Shown in pieces: positions 21,309-33,083 of a stretch of 64,000 nt of DNA. Position numbers and translations under genes: made by a program. The stretch lies in contig JANFOG010000006.1 of NCBI GenBank assembly GCA_024336345.1, positions 2,604,001 to 2,668,000 on the forward strand. Direction: 5' to 3'. Under the pieces are notes generated by a model. It did not search any database. It was given only the letters and a program-made list of their open reading frames with translations, and was not told the DNA's origin. Source of the stretch: Mariannaea sp. PMI_226. Lineage: Eukaryota; Ascomycota; Sordariomycetes; Hypocreales; Nectriaceae. The first letter of the stretch is position 1, and the number at the start of each line of letters is the position of its first letter.

Positions 21309-22808
21309 CTAAAGCATTGTGCCCATGTTGACATGGATGGCCTTCGTCTGCGAGTATGCCGCCAGTCCAGCCTCGCCTAGCTCCCTTCCAATGCCGCTCT
21401 GCTTCACACCGCCAAATGGTACCCTAATGTCCGAGTCATTAGAGCTGTTAATCCAAACCATGCCCGCCTCGAGTCCAGCAGCAACACGATGGCAAAGCTC
21501 AATATCCCGCGAGAAAAGAGCAGCCCCGAGGCCGTAGCAAGTGCTATTAGCAAGCTTAATAGCTTCTTCCTCAGTCTTGAAAGGGGTAATAGTAACGAAG
21601 GGCCCAAAGACTTCTTCTTGAAAGATAGTCATATTTTCCTTAACATCGGTGAAGACGGTAGGCTCAATATAGAAACCTTTACCAGTCAAATTCTTATGCG
21701 CAACGCCGCCGGTTGCGAGTTGAGCGCCTTCAGACTTTCCAGATTCAATGTAGCCAAGGATCTTCTCATACTGAGCCTTGGTAATCTGAGGGCCCTGGAA
21801 GGTGTCATCTGCGAAGGGATCGCCAATCTTGTGTTCTGAGCATACTTGCTTAAACCGGGCGACGTAGTCCTTGTAGACATCCTCATGTACAAGGATGCGT
21901 GATGTTGATGTGCATACCTGTCCCTGGTTATACATGATACCAACATGACCCCATTTTGCAGCTTGGTCTAGGTCTGCATCCTTAAAGACTACTAGCGGCG
22001 ACTTGCCGCCCGTCTCTAAGGTGATGTTTTTGAGATTAATGCTAGCTGCCTTCATAACCTGGCGGGCAGTAGCAGTGGAGCCGGTAAAAGCAATCTTATC
22101 CACGTCTGGATGGGAGCAGAGAGCATTGCCAGCCTCCTTTCCAAACCCATTCACTATGTTGACAACGCCCGGGGGAAAGGCCTTCTGGAGGAGTGTTGCA
22201 AAGTAGAGGATAGAGAGTGGAGTCTGCTCGGCCGGTTTAAGGACAACTGTATTGCCACAAGCAAGCGCAGGTCCAAGCTTCCATGCCGCCATCATGATAG
22301 GGAAGTTCCAGGGGATAATTTGGGCGCAAACACCAATCGGTTGCTTGATTGTGTAGGCAAACTTCTGGGGCGTTGTAGGGATAGTAAGGCCATGCAGCTT
22401 ATCGGCCCAGCCAGCGTAGTACCGTAGGACAGCAATACTCTCCCCAAGGTCGTCGTTCAGGGCAACGCTGTAGGCCTTGCCATTGTCCCAAGTTTCGAGG
22501 GTCGCGAGGACCTCTTTGTGCTCCTCAACAAGGTCGGCTAATTTATGGATAAGATAGCCACGCTCGGTGTTGGAGATGCCACCCCATTCAGGGGAACTCA
22601 GTGCAGCACGCGCAGCCCGCACAGCGCGGTCAACATCATCAGCTGATGCAGCCTCCACAGACGTAATGACAGACTCATCCGCAGGGTTGATGCTAGTGAT
22701 TTGCGTGCCGGAGGTCGCCTTCACGAACTCGTTGTTGATGAAGAGGCCCGTTGGCAGCGCGATCTGGGTGCCGTTTGGGGCCGTGAGATTGGCAACGAGA
22801 TCAGGCAT
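21309..22808 (-). CDS. NAD(P)+-dependent aldehyde dehydrogenase
   Basis: A single-exon gene of 499 residues, full length for the ALDH superfamily. The ATG at 22808 gives [15 protein letters not shown]. Visible family landmarks are the cofactor-loop [30 protein letters not shown], the general base in [12 protein letters not shown] (about residue 265), the catalytic Cys in [12 protein letters not shown] (about 299) and [13 protein letters not shown] near 395. It oxidises an aldehyde to the acid in the cytosol. It resembles fungal AldA/betaine-aldehyde-type enzymes, but substrate cannot be told from sequence. It diverges from the permease gene across 710 bp, which suggests co-expression. Confidence 0.93.
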   Translation of the reverse strand: MPDLVANLTAPNGTQIALPTGLFINNEFVKATSGTQITSINPADESVITSVEAASADDVDRAVRAARAALSSPEWGGISNTERGYLIHKLADLVEEHKEVLATLETWDNGKAYSVALNDDLGESIAVLRYYAGWADKLHGLTIPTTPQKFAYTIKQPIGVCAQIIPWNFPIMMAAWKLGPALACGNTVVLKPAEQTPLSILYFATLLQKAFPPGVVNIVNGFGKEAGNALCSHPDVDKIAFTGSTATARQVMKAASINLKNITLETGGKSPLVVFKDADLDQAAKWGHVGIMYNQGQVCTSTSRILVHEDVYKDYVARFKQVCSEHKIGDPFADDTFQGPQITKAQYEKILGYIESGKSEGAQLATGGVAHKNLTGKGFYIEPTVFTDVKENMTIFQEEVFGPFVTITPFKTEEEAIKLANSTCYGLGAALFSRDIELCHRVAAGLEAGMVWINSSNDSDIRVPFGGVKQSGIGRELGEAGLAAYSQTKAIHVNMGTML

Positions 22809-23518
22809 TGTGACAAAACAACTAAGATAATATGCTTGAAGTTTGTAGGAAGGAAATTTGAGAAGATGGCAGCACGGCAAGAGAATGCTGCTCCAGTGGG
22901 AAACCTGTACCAGGACGCCAGGTGGTTGTTATGTACTTTGTCAAAGGCGGGAATATTACGGGTGTGTATTACGGAATAAATGCCCATTTTGGGTCACCGC
23001 CGCCTCGATGATTGGGCAGCTACGACCCCTGATACGGCAAATGGCAGGTGCGGGCCACCTAGTCAAATTTCTTTCCTGAAACAGAAAGGACGGCGACCAC
23101 ATACAGAAGATGGACAGAAGGTCCGAGTCCGCACTCCGCGTTCCCAGAAAGCTTAAAAACGTGCATTGTGTGGCTTGTCCCACCTTCGATACATTGACAG
23201 TTTGGACCGCGGGGTTGCTTAACACGGTTAGTTTTAGTTGTATGCTAGCAGCTACAAGGGCCACGGTGCCTAGTTCAAGATAGCATGCACTAGGCGCTTG
23301 CATTAGGTAGGCCGCGGTAATTGGACCAACGCCTATCAAGCTCCTCAGTCCGGACTGGGACCCGGCGTGGGACCCGACGTTGATCCCCAGACTCGGTTGC
23401 CGACCACGGCTCAGCTTCGCAGCTACATGTATTAAAGGCCCATATCTGGAGACCATCTGGAGACCACGCCAATCTCAAAATCTCCATCAACTCACCTCCA
23501 CACTCCAAAGTGCACGCG
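22809..23518. promoter_or_regulatory. Divergent promoter between ALDH and permease, with a 12-bp palindrome
   Basis: This 710-bp region serves both genes. It contains the perfect palindrome CAGTCCGGACTG (23346-23357), 162 bp before the permease ATG. Its core TCCGGA abuts two CGG half-sites in inverted order, a form bound by some Zn2Cys6 dimers. The region is GC-rich with further CCG/CGG triplets at 23120-23150. The factor that binds is inferred, not shown. Confidence 0.5.
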
Positions 23519-25072
23519 ATGAGTTCCATCAAAAAGTCCGAGTCCACGGGGGTGCAGCTCTCTATGACTGACAGCTCATCTGGAGAAGCCAGGCCAGATG
23601 GCGGCCTTGGCTCTGTACACCAGCTCCGCCAGAACCGGTCACTCATATCTGTGCTCGGTATGGTACTCACCATCACCGCTGTACCATGGGGACTTGGTGG
23701 CCCCTTGATCCAGGGTATTTACGGTGGCGGACAACTCACTATGTTCGTTGGCGTTGTCGTTGCTGTGCTTCTCCAGAGCACCGTAGCCGTGTCTCTTGCA
23801 GAGCTGGCTTCCCGTTATCCGACCTCGGCCGGCGTCTACTACTGGTCATACAGACTTATGGAGCAAAGGCGGTACCAGAATGCCATGGCATACTTCACAG
23901 GCTGGGTCTGGCTCATTGGTAACTGGACCATCGCCCTCTCTGTTAATTTCGGATACGCCTCGCTCATCGCCGCTACGGTTTCGACGTACAACCCAAACTG
24001 GATTGCATCGGACCAGGAGATTCTCTACCTCTTCTTCGGAATCTGTGTCCTTATCGCCCTTCTGTGCGCTACCGCCGATCGAGTCTTGCCACTGATCGAT
24101 ACCGCAGCCGCTATTTGGAACATCGTTACCATCATCGCTATCTTGCTCGCTCTCAGCATTACTGCGAAATCTGGCAGACACTCAGCCTCCTACGGCCTTG
24201 GCCACTATGATGGGAGCATCTCAGGCTGGGGTAATGGTTTTTCCTTCTTCATCGGCCTTCTGCCCCCATGCTATTGTCTCTCAGCTATCGGCATGGTTGT
24301 GTCGATGGCTGAGGAATGCTCCCGTCCAGAAGTAGAGTTGCCACGGAGCATCACCTTATGCATGCCCATAGGCGGTGTTGCTATGCTTCTCTTTACCCTT
24401 CCCATCTGTTTCACGCTTCCGGCGCTGGAAAGCATCCTCGACGCACCATACGGTCAGGGTCTACCCTACGTCTTGGCGAATGTCACAGGCTCGAAACCCT
24501 TGGCTCTTGCTATACTGATTATGGTCATCCTGGTCACTCTTTTCTGCTCCATGAGCATTACAACAGCCGCGTCAAGATGTACCTGGGCTCTCGCTCGCGA
24601 TGGTATGTTGCCCTTCTCAGGACTTTGGTCTCGCACCGTCTTCAGCCAGCCTCTTTACGCCTTGGCTTTAGTCACAGTCTTGCAAATGCTGCTGGGATGC
24701 ATCAACCTCGGTAGTACCAGTGCTTTCACAGCTTTCGCATCAGTCGGTGTCATGGCTCTTGCGTTGGCGTACCTGATTCCCATCGGCATCAGCCTGGCCC
24801 TCGGCAGGAACGAGGTTTCCCAGGCCAAGTGGACTGCAGGCAAGCGAATTGGGATAGCATGTAATGTTATTGCGGTGCTTTGGATTTCGTTTCAGTTGGT
24901 TCTTTTCAGCATGCCCACTGTCTTACCAGTCACACCTGTTTCGATGAACTATTCGTCAGTCGTTTTGGCTGGTTTTTTCTTCATGTGTGCTGTGTACTAC
25001 GGGCTCTGGGGTAGAAAGAGTAAGTTGACACCTTCATATCTGAACCATTCCCAGAAACTGACCAGAGTATAG
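23519..25072 (+). CDS. APC-superfamily amino-acid/GABA/choline-type permease
   Basis: A single-exon gene of 517 residues with about 12 hydrophobic segments. The ATG at 23519 (MSSIKKSES) is the first true ATG. Family signatures are SLISVLGMVLTITAVPWGLG, AELASRYPTSAGVYYWSY, GWVWLIGNWT and the TM8 region TTAASRCTWALARDGMLPFS. It belongs to the eukaryotic amino acid/choline transporter group (UGA4, HNM1, Ctr relatives) in the plasma membrane. The exact substrate is open: GABA, choline, a polyamine or another amine. Pairing with an ALDH and a DUF3445 protein favours an amine-containing nutrient. Confidence 0.9.
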   Translation: MSSIKKSESTGVQLSMTDSSSGEARPDGGLGSVHQLRQNRSLISVLGMVLTITAVPWGLGGPLIQGIYGGGQLTMFVGVVVAVLLQSTVAVSLAELASRYPTSAGVYYWSYRLMEQRRYQNAMAYFTGWVWLIGNWTIALSVNFGYASLIAATVSTYNPNWIASDQEILYLFFGICVLIALLCATADRVLPLIDTAAAIWNIVTIIAILLALSITAKSGRHSASYGLGHYDGSISGWGNGFSFFIGLLPPCYCLSAIGMVVSMAEECSRPEVELPRSITLCMPIGGVAMLLFTLPICFTLPALESILDAPYGQGLPYVLANVTGSKPLALAILIMVILVTLFCSMSITTAASRCTWALARDGMLPFSGLWSRTVFSQPLYALALVTVLQMLLGCINLGSTSAFTAFASVGVMALALAYLIPIGISLALGRNEVSQAKWTAGKRIGIACNVIAVLWISFQLVLFSMPTVLPVTPVSMNYSSVVLAGFFFMCAVYYGLWGRKSKLTPSYLNHSQKLTRV

Positions 25073-25687
25073 GTGCCCACGAGCCAACGGCTGCAGCCGC
25101 TGTAGTCAAGTGTTGAGGTGAATTCGGGGGCAAAGTGATTTGACTGAGGTCATGCCTCATGTTTTTAAATGATAACAGGCAGTTTATATACATATATATA
25201 TTTATGACGTTTTTTTTTCGCTATTTGGTCCGAAACATTCAAACTCCAACCCTGGATGTGACATGCTGCGTGATTGTGGCCAACATCGAAAACGAATTTA
25301 TGAGATATACTCACTGCCATCAACAATCGAGGAGGCTTCGGTCTTACCAAACGAACCAGCCTTGTCACTAATCAAGTCGATCAATCCGAGGAACTCTATT
25401 TCTAATGCGAAACAAGAGCCTTTCTACATTGCTAGCCATACTGCTCTCATAAAAAAAATATGTTTCGTCGACCCTGTCCTGCGCTGGTTCTACATCCTCA
25501 GTTCAAGATTATCTCACAAGATTTCCCCAAATTTTCTGTGCTCGCATGTCTAAAATTCTACAGGCCCGTATTATCACTTGCCTATACACTGATTGACATG
25601 ACTGGCAAATTTTTTTCAGTGTTAACTTCTACTCTTGTTTCCACCTCTTTCTGATACAACCGCCTTGGTATCTCACATGAAACCTTA
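25073..25687. other. Intergenic between convergent genes
   Basis: The 3' regions of the permease and the DUF3445 gene face each other here. There is an AT-rich stretch around 25185-25230. No gene is seen. Confidence 0.5.
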
Positions 25688-27167
25688 TCAGTACGGATAC
25701 TGTCCCTCTGCAACCTTTTCCAATAGCCCCGATTCTTTCTGAAGCTGGTCTTGCTCATGCAAGTAAGGGAGTAGGATGCCAGCCCAGTGATGTTTACCTT
25801 TATACACAGAGGTAGACTCGTCCCACTGCTCGATTGCTTCCGCCAACCGTCCTGGAACATGAGGTTCTTTGGCAATAGTGGTAACAGGTTCGAAGTATGT
25901 ACGAACGGTAAATAGGAGAGCACCTGAACGAGGGAGTCGTCGGAGGGACTGTCGCTCGGATCGGAAGTGGAGGTCTTTGATGGTCAAACCCACATCATTT
26001 GCGGATGCCCAAGCTTGGCTAATGTTAGTCCTTCTCACCGTTGAGAAAAAGAAAATACAATTTTGACTTACAGGCCACCTCAGTGCCGCTCTGATCTCCC
26101 ATTCGGTGAGACCAGTGAAGGCCGTCATCAAGTTGAATGAAGAACTATTCCCGGTTAGTAAGTCCTAGGAGATTTCGTCAACAGAACATGCGGCCGTCTT
26201 ACATTGTTGCGAATAACAGCCTTCTCAGGACGCATAGCCTTGAAGAATCGATTCATTGATTTTTGGAGCTTTGCTTGATAATGTGGAACCTTGGCTTCAA
26301 TGTGGAGAGTGTCTAGAGACATGCGAAACTTTTCACTCAATCTCCAGAATCCCGGCAAGCAAACAGCTCCTGCATCCAGGTGATAATGACCGTCTGGCGT
26401 CCGAATTGTTAGCGCTTTCATTATACTATCACGGCACCACATCAGAATCTCACCATCATTCTCTACCATGATAAGAAGGTCATCCTGCACCAACTTGGCA
26501 GCAGTCGTCATCGCCTGGGTAGGAGTAGCTAGAGTAGTTGTCAGTGGCATTGAAAATAAGAAAATTGGCTAAGAACAAGGGGGGATACTGACTGGCAGGG
26601 TAATTAAACTTTTCCTTGGTCAAAGTATTATGAAGAATTCCATCTCTGATTTGGAAGATCTTTGGATAACGCGCTGTCAAGTATGCTGTCAATTCTTCGA
26701 GAACCTCAAAGCAAGCATCTCGGGTCACTGCGTTGTCGACGTATTTTACATGGGCAGAAAGGTCTTTCTCCAGCTCTGAGACTTTAAGATCGTGGTAGCG
26801 AAGGTAATTGCAGTCCATCTCGATCCAGTTGTCCCAGTCCAACTTTCGGATACCCATTGTGACGTGGGTTACTCCATGACGGAACGGTCGGTAGAGCTGG
26901 GGCGCAGCGCTGCTGAGATCGAAGTCGACTAGAGGCTTAGGTGCAGGAGTTGTAAAAACTTCAGGGTCTTGAATCTTGGCTAAAATGATGAGATTTAGGA
27001 TCGAAAGTCCTAGGTAGTGCCACGTGGTGGTATAGACTAGGGAATTACCAACATTTCTTTCTCAGCATGCGTGAATAGGCAAAGGTCAGCCATATTATGC
27101 CGATGGCTACAATTGCGAATAGAGTCGGATCGGGAGCAACTCCCAGAAACTCGGTGATGGAAAACAT
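25688..27167 (-). CDS. DUF3445 / haem-dependent oxidative N-demethylase-like protein (HRQ family)
   Basis: A five-exon gene of about 408 residues missed by single-frame reading. Exons are approximately 27167-27053, 26979-26593, 26528-26203, 26144-26072 and 26013-25688; the first donor is the least certain. The N-terminus has one TM helix ([16 protein letters not shown]). The DUF3445 domain follows: [73 protein letters not shown] and the signature [20 protein letters not shown]. The bacterial relative HODM (PAS-fold, haem) oxidatively demethylates secondary amines and releases formaldehyde. In this gene a membrane-anchored oxidase acting on an N-methylated compound is a reasonable inference. 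Confidence 0.85.
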
Positions 27168-28807
27168 GGCTCAAAGAATTGTCAGGCTTGCACAGGGCGA
27201 TGAAACGAGTTGGGGCTCGTGGAGGTCAAATCGTCATTCAAAGACGTATTTAAACCGAGGCCTCCTGGCAATGGCAAATCGTACTGGTTGTCACAATTAG
27301 CAGCACTTGTCAAAATAGAGCAAGCTTTGGGACCAATTCAGTTGGCGTAACGACATCACGTCGGCACACATGGCGGCAATAGAGTGGTGGGTCACCTCGT
27401 GGTTTTTTCCCTAAACAGGATTACGCAGATTGGGAACCTATAGCGGCCCAGATACTATGTATCTAACCCTGGCCTGCCAATCTGCATTTGTCACTGAATT
27501 AGGAAAGGCAAATGCCCATTTCCAGGTGGCGATTTTGATGCGGACGCTAGTGGCGCAGATCCTCCACACACTGACTGCTGCGTCACTCCTCCGCTTTTAA
27601 AGCCATGTCGCGTGGGAGCAAACTGAGGGGCTACCCGACCCCCCACGTTGGGAGGCGTTCTGGAGGGCATTGGATCGGGTATATTATCCCTTTTGCGATC
27701 CTGGCCGCGAGGCCGCTGGTAGTATGACCATATTACCCTTTGGGTTTTTCTATAGCTTGGCTTGTTGAAAATACTCACGCTACCCTCCTCTGGTCTGATC
27801 TATCGTCAGCTGCCAGGTGACGATTAGAATAGAAGAGTATGGTTAGGTGTTTCTATGATAGTAATATAATGGTGATGGTGGTGGTTGAAGGATGCTTGAA
27901 TTCGGCTATTGACAACAGGACGCTACGCTGTCCTAACATAATTGTCACGTACCAATCACGCATTTCCCGCCTATTATCAACAATCTGTGAATACCTCACT
28001 ACCATAAACGTGAGCCAACCGCCAAGATCACAATCACAAACTGTACTCTAATGACATGGCTCAATCCTCTAATCGTAAGCCCCGCAAACTATGAGGTAGT
28101 AGAAAAACCACAGGTATTGCCATTAGATAGTCTACTTAGCTGCTCAGCTTTCAATATGACTTAGTTACCACAGTCTACTTGATGGACACCAAAGTCACGA
28201 CTCTGGCTTGTGCCAACGATCAACGACCAACGGGCCGTCGCGGGCTTATTGTTATTTACTTTTTGGAGCTTGGTTTATGGACTACACTGCTACTTCATTT
28301 CCTTAAAGTGAAAGTAAATGTATGAGGCATTGAGTCGTATTTAAATCTGAGGAAATAGCAGCCTTTCTAGGTTAATGCTAGGATCAGTTTGCTGTTGCAA
28401 CTTGCTTTTAACTATGTGTGGTTAAAAGCTGGTTCACTTATCTTCATCAATACATCGATAAGGACGAACTCGTTTGTCCTTTTTATGCGGACGGTATTAG
28501 AGAGCATTCATGTCAGTTAACCAGTAAGGCACCACCGTTCCGCATAGTATCAACTCCTCCTCTACCGTGACCATGCCACCTTGGAGATCTCTGATAACTT
28601 AACACGGCGTATTGAGTGGCGCGGGTAGTGGTAGTGGTAACTGTGATGCCTCGACGTTTAGGTGAACGCTTGTTGCCAGAAGCAATGCCAGATAATAATT
28701 TGGGGAGGGGGGAAGTGTCGAGGACTCAAGGATCACCGTGCCAAATAAATAATTTGGACGATCGCAAGCCTCTAAGGACCAAGCTCTATGAAAGCTGGCA
28801 GCCAACA
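27168..28807. other. Gene-poor intergenic region
   Basis: Only short unsupported frames occur here (e.g. 27491-27778 minus). No RNA gene, repeat array or domain fragment was recognised. Confidence 0.45.
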
Positions 28808-29361
28808 TCATCTTAGCTTGATACACCCACGGATGCAAGCAGAAGTACTTTTGCTAGCTTGCAATGAATTTCTGCCTTTTATGTCTTGATAATCGGTTTC
28901 CCTATCACCTCGAGAAAGCTCTGCCAAATTCGCGATATGTCTGCTCATAAAATACGGCAACTGTATCTCTGATCTCGTCCCAAGCCCGAAGACCGAAGCC
29001 TTACGTATTAAATCTGAAGCGTCAGACCTGCCAGTAATTATCATGCTCTCTAAATATTGAGGATCTCCGAACAAGAAGAAAACACACCCGCAGTCTTTGG
29101 CTCTTAATTCCTTGGGCCTCGCCTGTTTATCCTGTAATTCTAGCCAACTTGGAGAGCAAAGTTTTGTCGGCACAGGCCAGTCTAATCCTCTCAAAAAGGA
29201 CATTAAAAACACTGCTAGCCCCAGATGGAGAAGGTTCGCCAGTGGTCTTTCAAGATGGGCACCTCCTAACGGGTCGATGACCAGAAGCTGGTAGCTGACC
29301 TTGATCAGGACTTCGTGGAATTCGAAGCTGTTCAACTTTGGACAAAGGCCAACTCTTCATA
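28808..29361 (-). pseudogene. Orphan C-terminal fragment of a fungal Zn2Cys6-type regulator
   Basis: A minus-strand frame without a proper ATG reads VGLCPKLNSFEFHEVLIKVS, then YQLLVIDPLGG and LANLLHLGLAVFLMSFLRGL. This resembles the conserved C-terminal segment of fungal C6 regulators (F-E-F-H-E-x-L-I-x-x-S-Y near the middle-homology end). It is closed upstream by a TGA near 29355. No zinc cluster, start codon or joining exons are visible nearby. I read it as a truncated remnant. Family call is tentative. Confidence 0.4.
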
Positions 29362-30790
29362 TCAAAAGCCGTCGAAGTTAGTCGTAAGAAGATATAAGGA
29401 TGGGGGGAAGGTGGTCACGATAGGAAGTAAGAGAGGGAATGGGGAAATTGTCAAGGTGCTCCAATTATCGATTTTCAATGCATTTGACCAATGATAGTGA
29501 CGGGACGGACGATTTCGGTCGTAACGATTAGTTACTCCCCAATTAATCCAACTAGGGACCACCCAACCTAGAACTACAAGCATGGTCATCAAGAGATTGG
29601 ATAGAACATCGAACGTGCCGCACAGTAGCTGAGACTAGTGATAGTCCCTCAAGAGGCCACAAGATGCGTGGTAGGATTATTTTCTCCTTTGAGACAGAAC
29701 GTATCAAATAGCTTCTGGGCTTGTGCTACGTACTGGATGTAAGGAAAGAGAGTTAGATACGAAACATACGAATCAATTTCAGTGATTAGAGAAAGCTGGG
29801 AGCAGATCATCCAGATACGTTGACCAGGTGGTCAATCTTGCTTTACTTTGAGCAGTCAAGGCCGAGGGGTTGATGTTGATAGAGAAATTTATTCAAGCGC
29901 GGAAAAATATCCCTGGTACAGAGCATCCAAATACCACTCAGGCTTATCCTGACGCGTGGAGGAGTTTGAATACGATACAATCTAACACCTTTTGCTCTTG
30001 CTCCTGCAGTCATCGATGTATGACACTAACGTCGAGTACTGTACATAGGTTAAGAAGGGATTTGGCAGTTGTCGGTAGGATGTTCTTGATCGATCGATTG
30101 ATAAATTAACTAATTGATTGATTGCTTGATTTATCACTACATGGTTGCAGCCATGTGGCCTGCAGCTGTGTCCAGATAGGGCGATCTCGGCAAAGCCCTC
30201 TGCACTGCTATACAAACGGGTCGCCACCCATGCGCTAGGGCCCAACTGGGAAAACCCCTGTATCCTCGAAAGACTAGCAAAATACCTGAAGCTGCGAGTA
30301 TGCAGATAAAATGAGCCACCCCCTGGTCAAAACTGGCCGTGGCAGGGGTGAAAGGATAACCTAGTCAACTTTCTGAATTGACCTAGCCAATTGAATGTAA
30401 ATTGATTCGGAATCAGTTTTTATGTTATTTCCATTCGTGCCAAAACATCACATATTTATATTATATAAACATCACAAACTGATTTGGAATCAATTAATAT
30501 TATTTACCTATCTATAATTATTTTCTTCCTCTATTGCTTTTCAATAATATCATAACTATCCCGATAAGAGCATTGCAAGTACCCATATATAAAGACCAAG
30601 ATAGAAACATTTGGAAATAGAGATTATAGTACCAAGTCTTACTTAAGGCAAATTCATTTCAATATTTACACTTCCTCCTTTCAGCTCCTAACCTGTATTC
30701 CTATTTTCGCTTCGCAGACTCGAGACGGAGTGTTCCTTCCCTTCTCGTTTTTTTTATTCATCAGTTTACGATTGTCGAGCTTCCGCAGAG
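29362..30790. other. Gene-poor region and promoter of the GT32 gene
   Basis: No gene is supported. The region turns AT-rich at 30360-30560 and contains an inverted repeat listed separately. Confidence 0.45.
30401..30494. repeat. 19-bp inverted repeat in AT-rich promoter DNA
   Basis: ATTGATTCGGAATCAGTTT (30401-30419) recurs in reverse complement at 30476-30494 with two mismatches, separated by 56 bp. Each arm itself contains the near-palindrome GATTCNGAATC. It may be a small MITE remnant or a regulatory pair about 300-390 bp before the GT32 start. Confidence 0.6.
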
Positions 30791-31939
30791 ATGGGCGCTA
30801 CGTATCAAAAGCATACTAGCCTTCACTCTCACGCCATGCACTATCTCATCTGGCGTAACCTTAGAATCATTGCCATCGCCGCTTCGGTTCTGTTTGTACT
30901 GATTACAGTCTGGCTGTGGCAAGATATCCATTTTTCGTCATATATTTGCGATGGTCCGACAGTGATTTCTACGACACGGCCGTTCAGAGCTAATACTCAT
31001 CTTATTCCTCCCAATATTTGGCAGATCATGCTGCCCAAGCCGGACGCAGCCCCTGGCAAGCCCATAGCTCCCGCGGCCATTGAAGATACCCTGTCATGGA
31101 TTGGGATGAATCCTGATTATCGATTGTATGTAGTGCTAAATAATTAGGCTTCTTCCTCCTTGCTGCCATTTATAGCCCAAAATTGCCTGCGCCAGATGAA
31201 ATTTTGGGTAATGAGGACGCTTCTGATATAATATCACTGTAGTACAATGGTGGGCGAGCTGGGAGCGCACGAGTTCCTCCATCGGCACTTCGACGACAAC
31301 CCTCGGATTATAAAAGCCTTTAAGGACATGCAAAACCTTGGCATGAAGTCCGACTTTCTACGTTACCTACTTCTAAGCGTCGAAGGTGGCGTTTATACCG
31401 ATACCGATACCATTGCGAGACGACCGATCGATGATTGGGTCCCCGAGCGTCTCCGGGACCAAGTTCGTGCCATTATTGGCATCGAATACGACCGGCGCAA
31501 GGGAAATCCCGTCGACACGATTCCATACTTTGTGCAGTTCTGCCAATGGACTATTGCCGCAGCACCCGGACATCCTATCTTCAGTAAGATGACTGATCGA
31601 ATCCTAGGAGCTCTAGAGGATTTGGAGAGGAAACACGGAAAGCCTTTGAACGAGATTCAACCAGAATACTTCGACGTCTTGAACACGACCGGACCGCCGT
31701 CGTGGACAGCAGCTGTGTTTGAACAGTTGCATGAGTACGAACCTCAGTTGAAAGATACCAAGGATCTATCCTATATGGAGGAGCCAAGGCTGATTGGAGA
31801 TATTCTAGTGCTAGCAATTGACGGCTTTGGTATGGGTCAGCGTCATTCTGGGAGCACACATAATGGCTCAATCCCTGAACAAGCATTAATAAGCCATAAA
31901 TTCAAGGGAACATGGAAGACAGATAATATGGTTCATTAG
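30791..31939 (+). CDS. GT32 (Och1-like) alpha-1,6-mannosyltransferase-type glycosyltransferase
   Basis: A type II Golgi protein of about 343 residues in two exons (30791-31125 and 31243-31939). The short cytosolic tail is followed by a signal anchor (IIAIAASVLFVLITVWLW). Next come IPPNIWQIMLP, the usual GT32 opening, and DMQNLGMKSDFLRYLLLSVE ending in GGVYTDTDT. That DxD-type motif (DTDT) binds metal and nucleotide sugar. The C-terminal half has TGPPSWTAAVF and a late GQRHSGS motif, as in Och1/Hoc1 homologues. It probably adds mannose in outer-chain or glycolipid synthesis. No functional link to the neighbours is apparent. Confidence 0.88.
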
Positions 31940-33083
31940 GGTTAACAGTACTATATAGAGGTCTATTTACCTAAGGGGTTCATCCCACAAAACAGCATTT
32001 GCAGAGAGCGCTTTACTCTACAGTAATGGCTCCATTGTAAATGTCATGTTATTAATTTTGAGCGTGATCAGTTTCAGGTATGGCCAGGTTTATAGCGCAT
32101 TTGGGAACAGCGTGCGTAGATAAAAAGTGTAAAATATAATCGAATTGCATCCAAGAAGGATCAGCACACGGACAGAAAGTGCGTATTTTAGAAGATTACA
32201 AGTGATCCTTTGTACATAGGTTATTGGGACGAATTGAGTGACTTTGGAGTCTAGGTACCATGCACGTAATGTTGAACGTTTACAGGTACGAGTCGGACGG
32301 AGCCTACCCTAGAGGAAAAGCCCGTTGCCCGTTCAACGGGAAGGAGGCTTGGGGAACGCTTGGGAATAATAACTAGTAAATTAGCTGTACGGATACTCTA
32401 ATGTTCCCTATCAATACTATCACTGTATCTCTATGGGTCAGGCGCCCCGTGTCACCACTGCTTACATATAATGTTGAATACTAAGAGTCATGTGGCACAC
32501 CCGCGAGGCTTCAATCCCATTACCTACCCAACCTAAAACTGGAATAAAGGAACGCTTTGGGGATAATAAGACTGTCATTAGTCGTACGAATTCTCTAGAA
32601 TTCCCCTTAGATAATTCAATCGGTATATCTATTTGAGTTCCGACCTGTAGCACCTCCGCTCACAAAGGAATGGCGCGCCGAGTCCGTAGGGGGTAACTTG
32701 AAGTACTGGCGCTGCTTGATTGTTAATTGTGAGGTGTGCATCTATTACGTTGTACTAATACTTGCTTAGAATAATGTCCAGATTGCACTGCTTGACTATG
32801 AACCAACAATAGCACGTCCGGAAATATGACCGTCTGCACCCCACACCTTTCTTCGCATCTTCCGTTATCCCCAAAAGTCCGGTGCTAGTCACATTCAACT
32901 TTCCGGAATGGGTTGCCGAACCTGTCTGGCAGATATGCAAAGACCCGGTATATAGTTCCCGGGTCCCACCCAAGAATTGTTACGCACAGAGCTTGACAAG
33001 TTTGATACCAAACGCTCTTCTTCCGCAACGTGGACAAGGACCCAAAGGATTATTTTCTAAGCGAATTTCCAAGTGCTACAGCC
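31940..33083. other. Intergenic with degenerate direct repeats
   Basis: About 1.1 kb without a gene. It contains the repeat pair listed next and the promoter of the decarboxylase, with CCGGA elements at 32817 and 32912. Confidence 0.5.
32353..32640. repeat. Degenerate direct repeat, two copies of about 90 bp
   Basis: GGAACGCTTGGGAATAATAA at 32353 and GGAACGCTTTGGGGATAATA at 32549 start two segments of about 90 bp. They stay alignable through TAGC/TAGTCGTACG, CTCTA-n-TTCCC and ATC-n-TATCT. No coding content; a decayed element or local duplication. Confidence 0.55.

Noticed and set aside
27491..27778. 95-codon minus-strand open frame, Pro/Gly-rich
   Set aside because: No motif; probably chance in a GC-richer patch.
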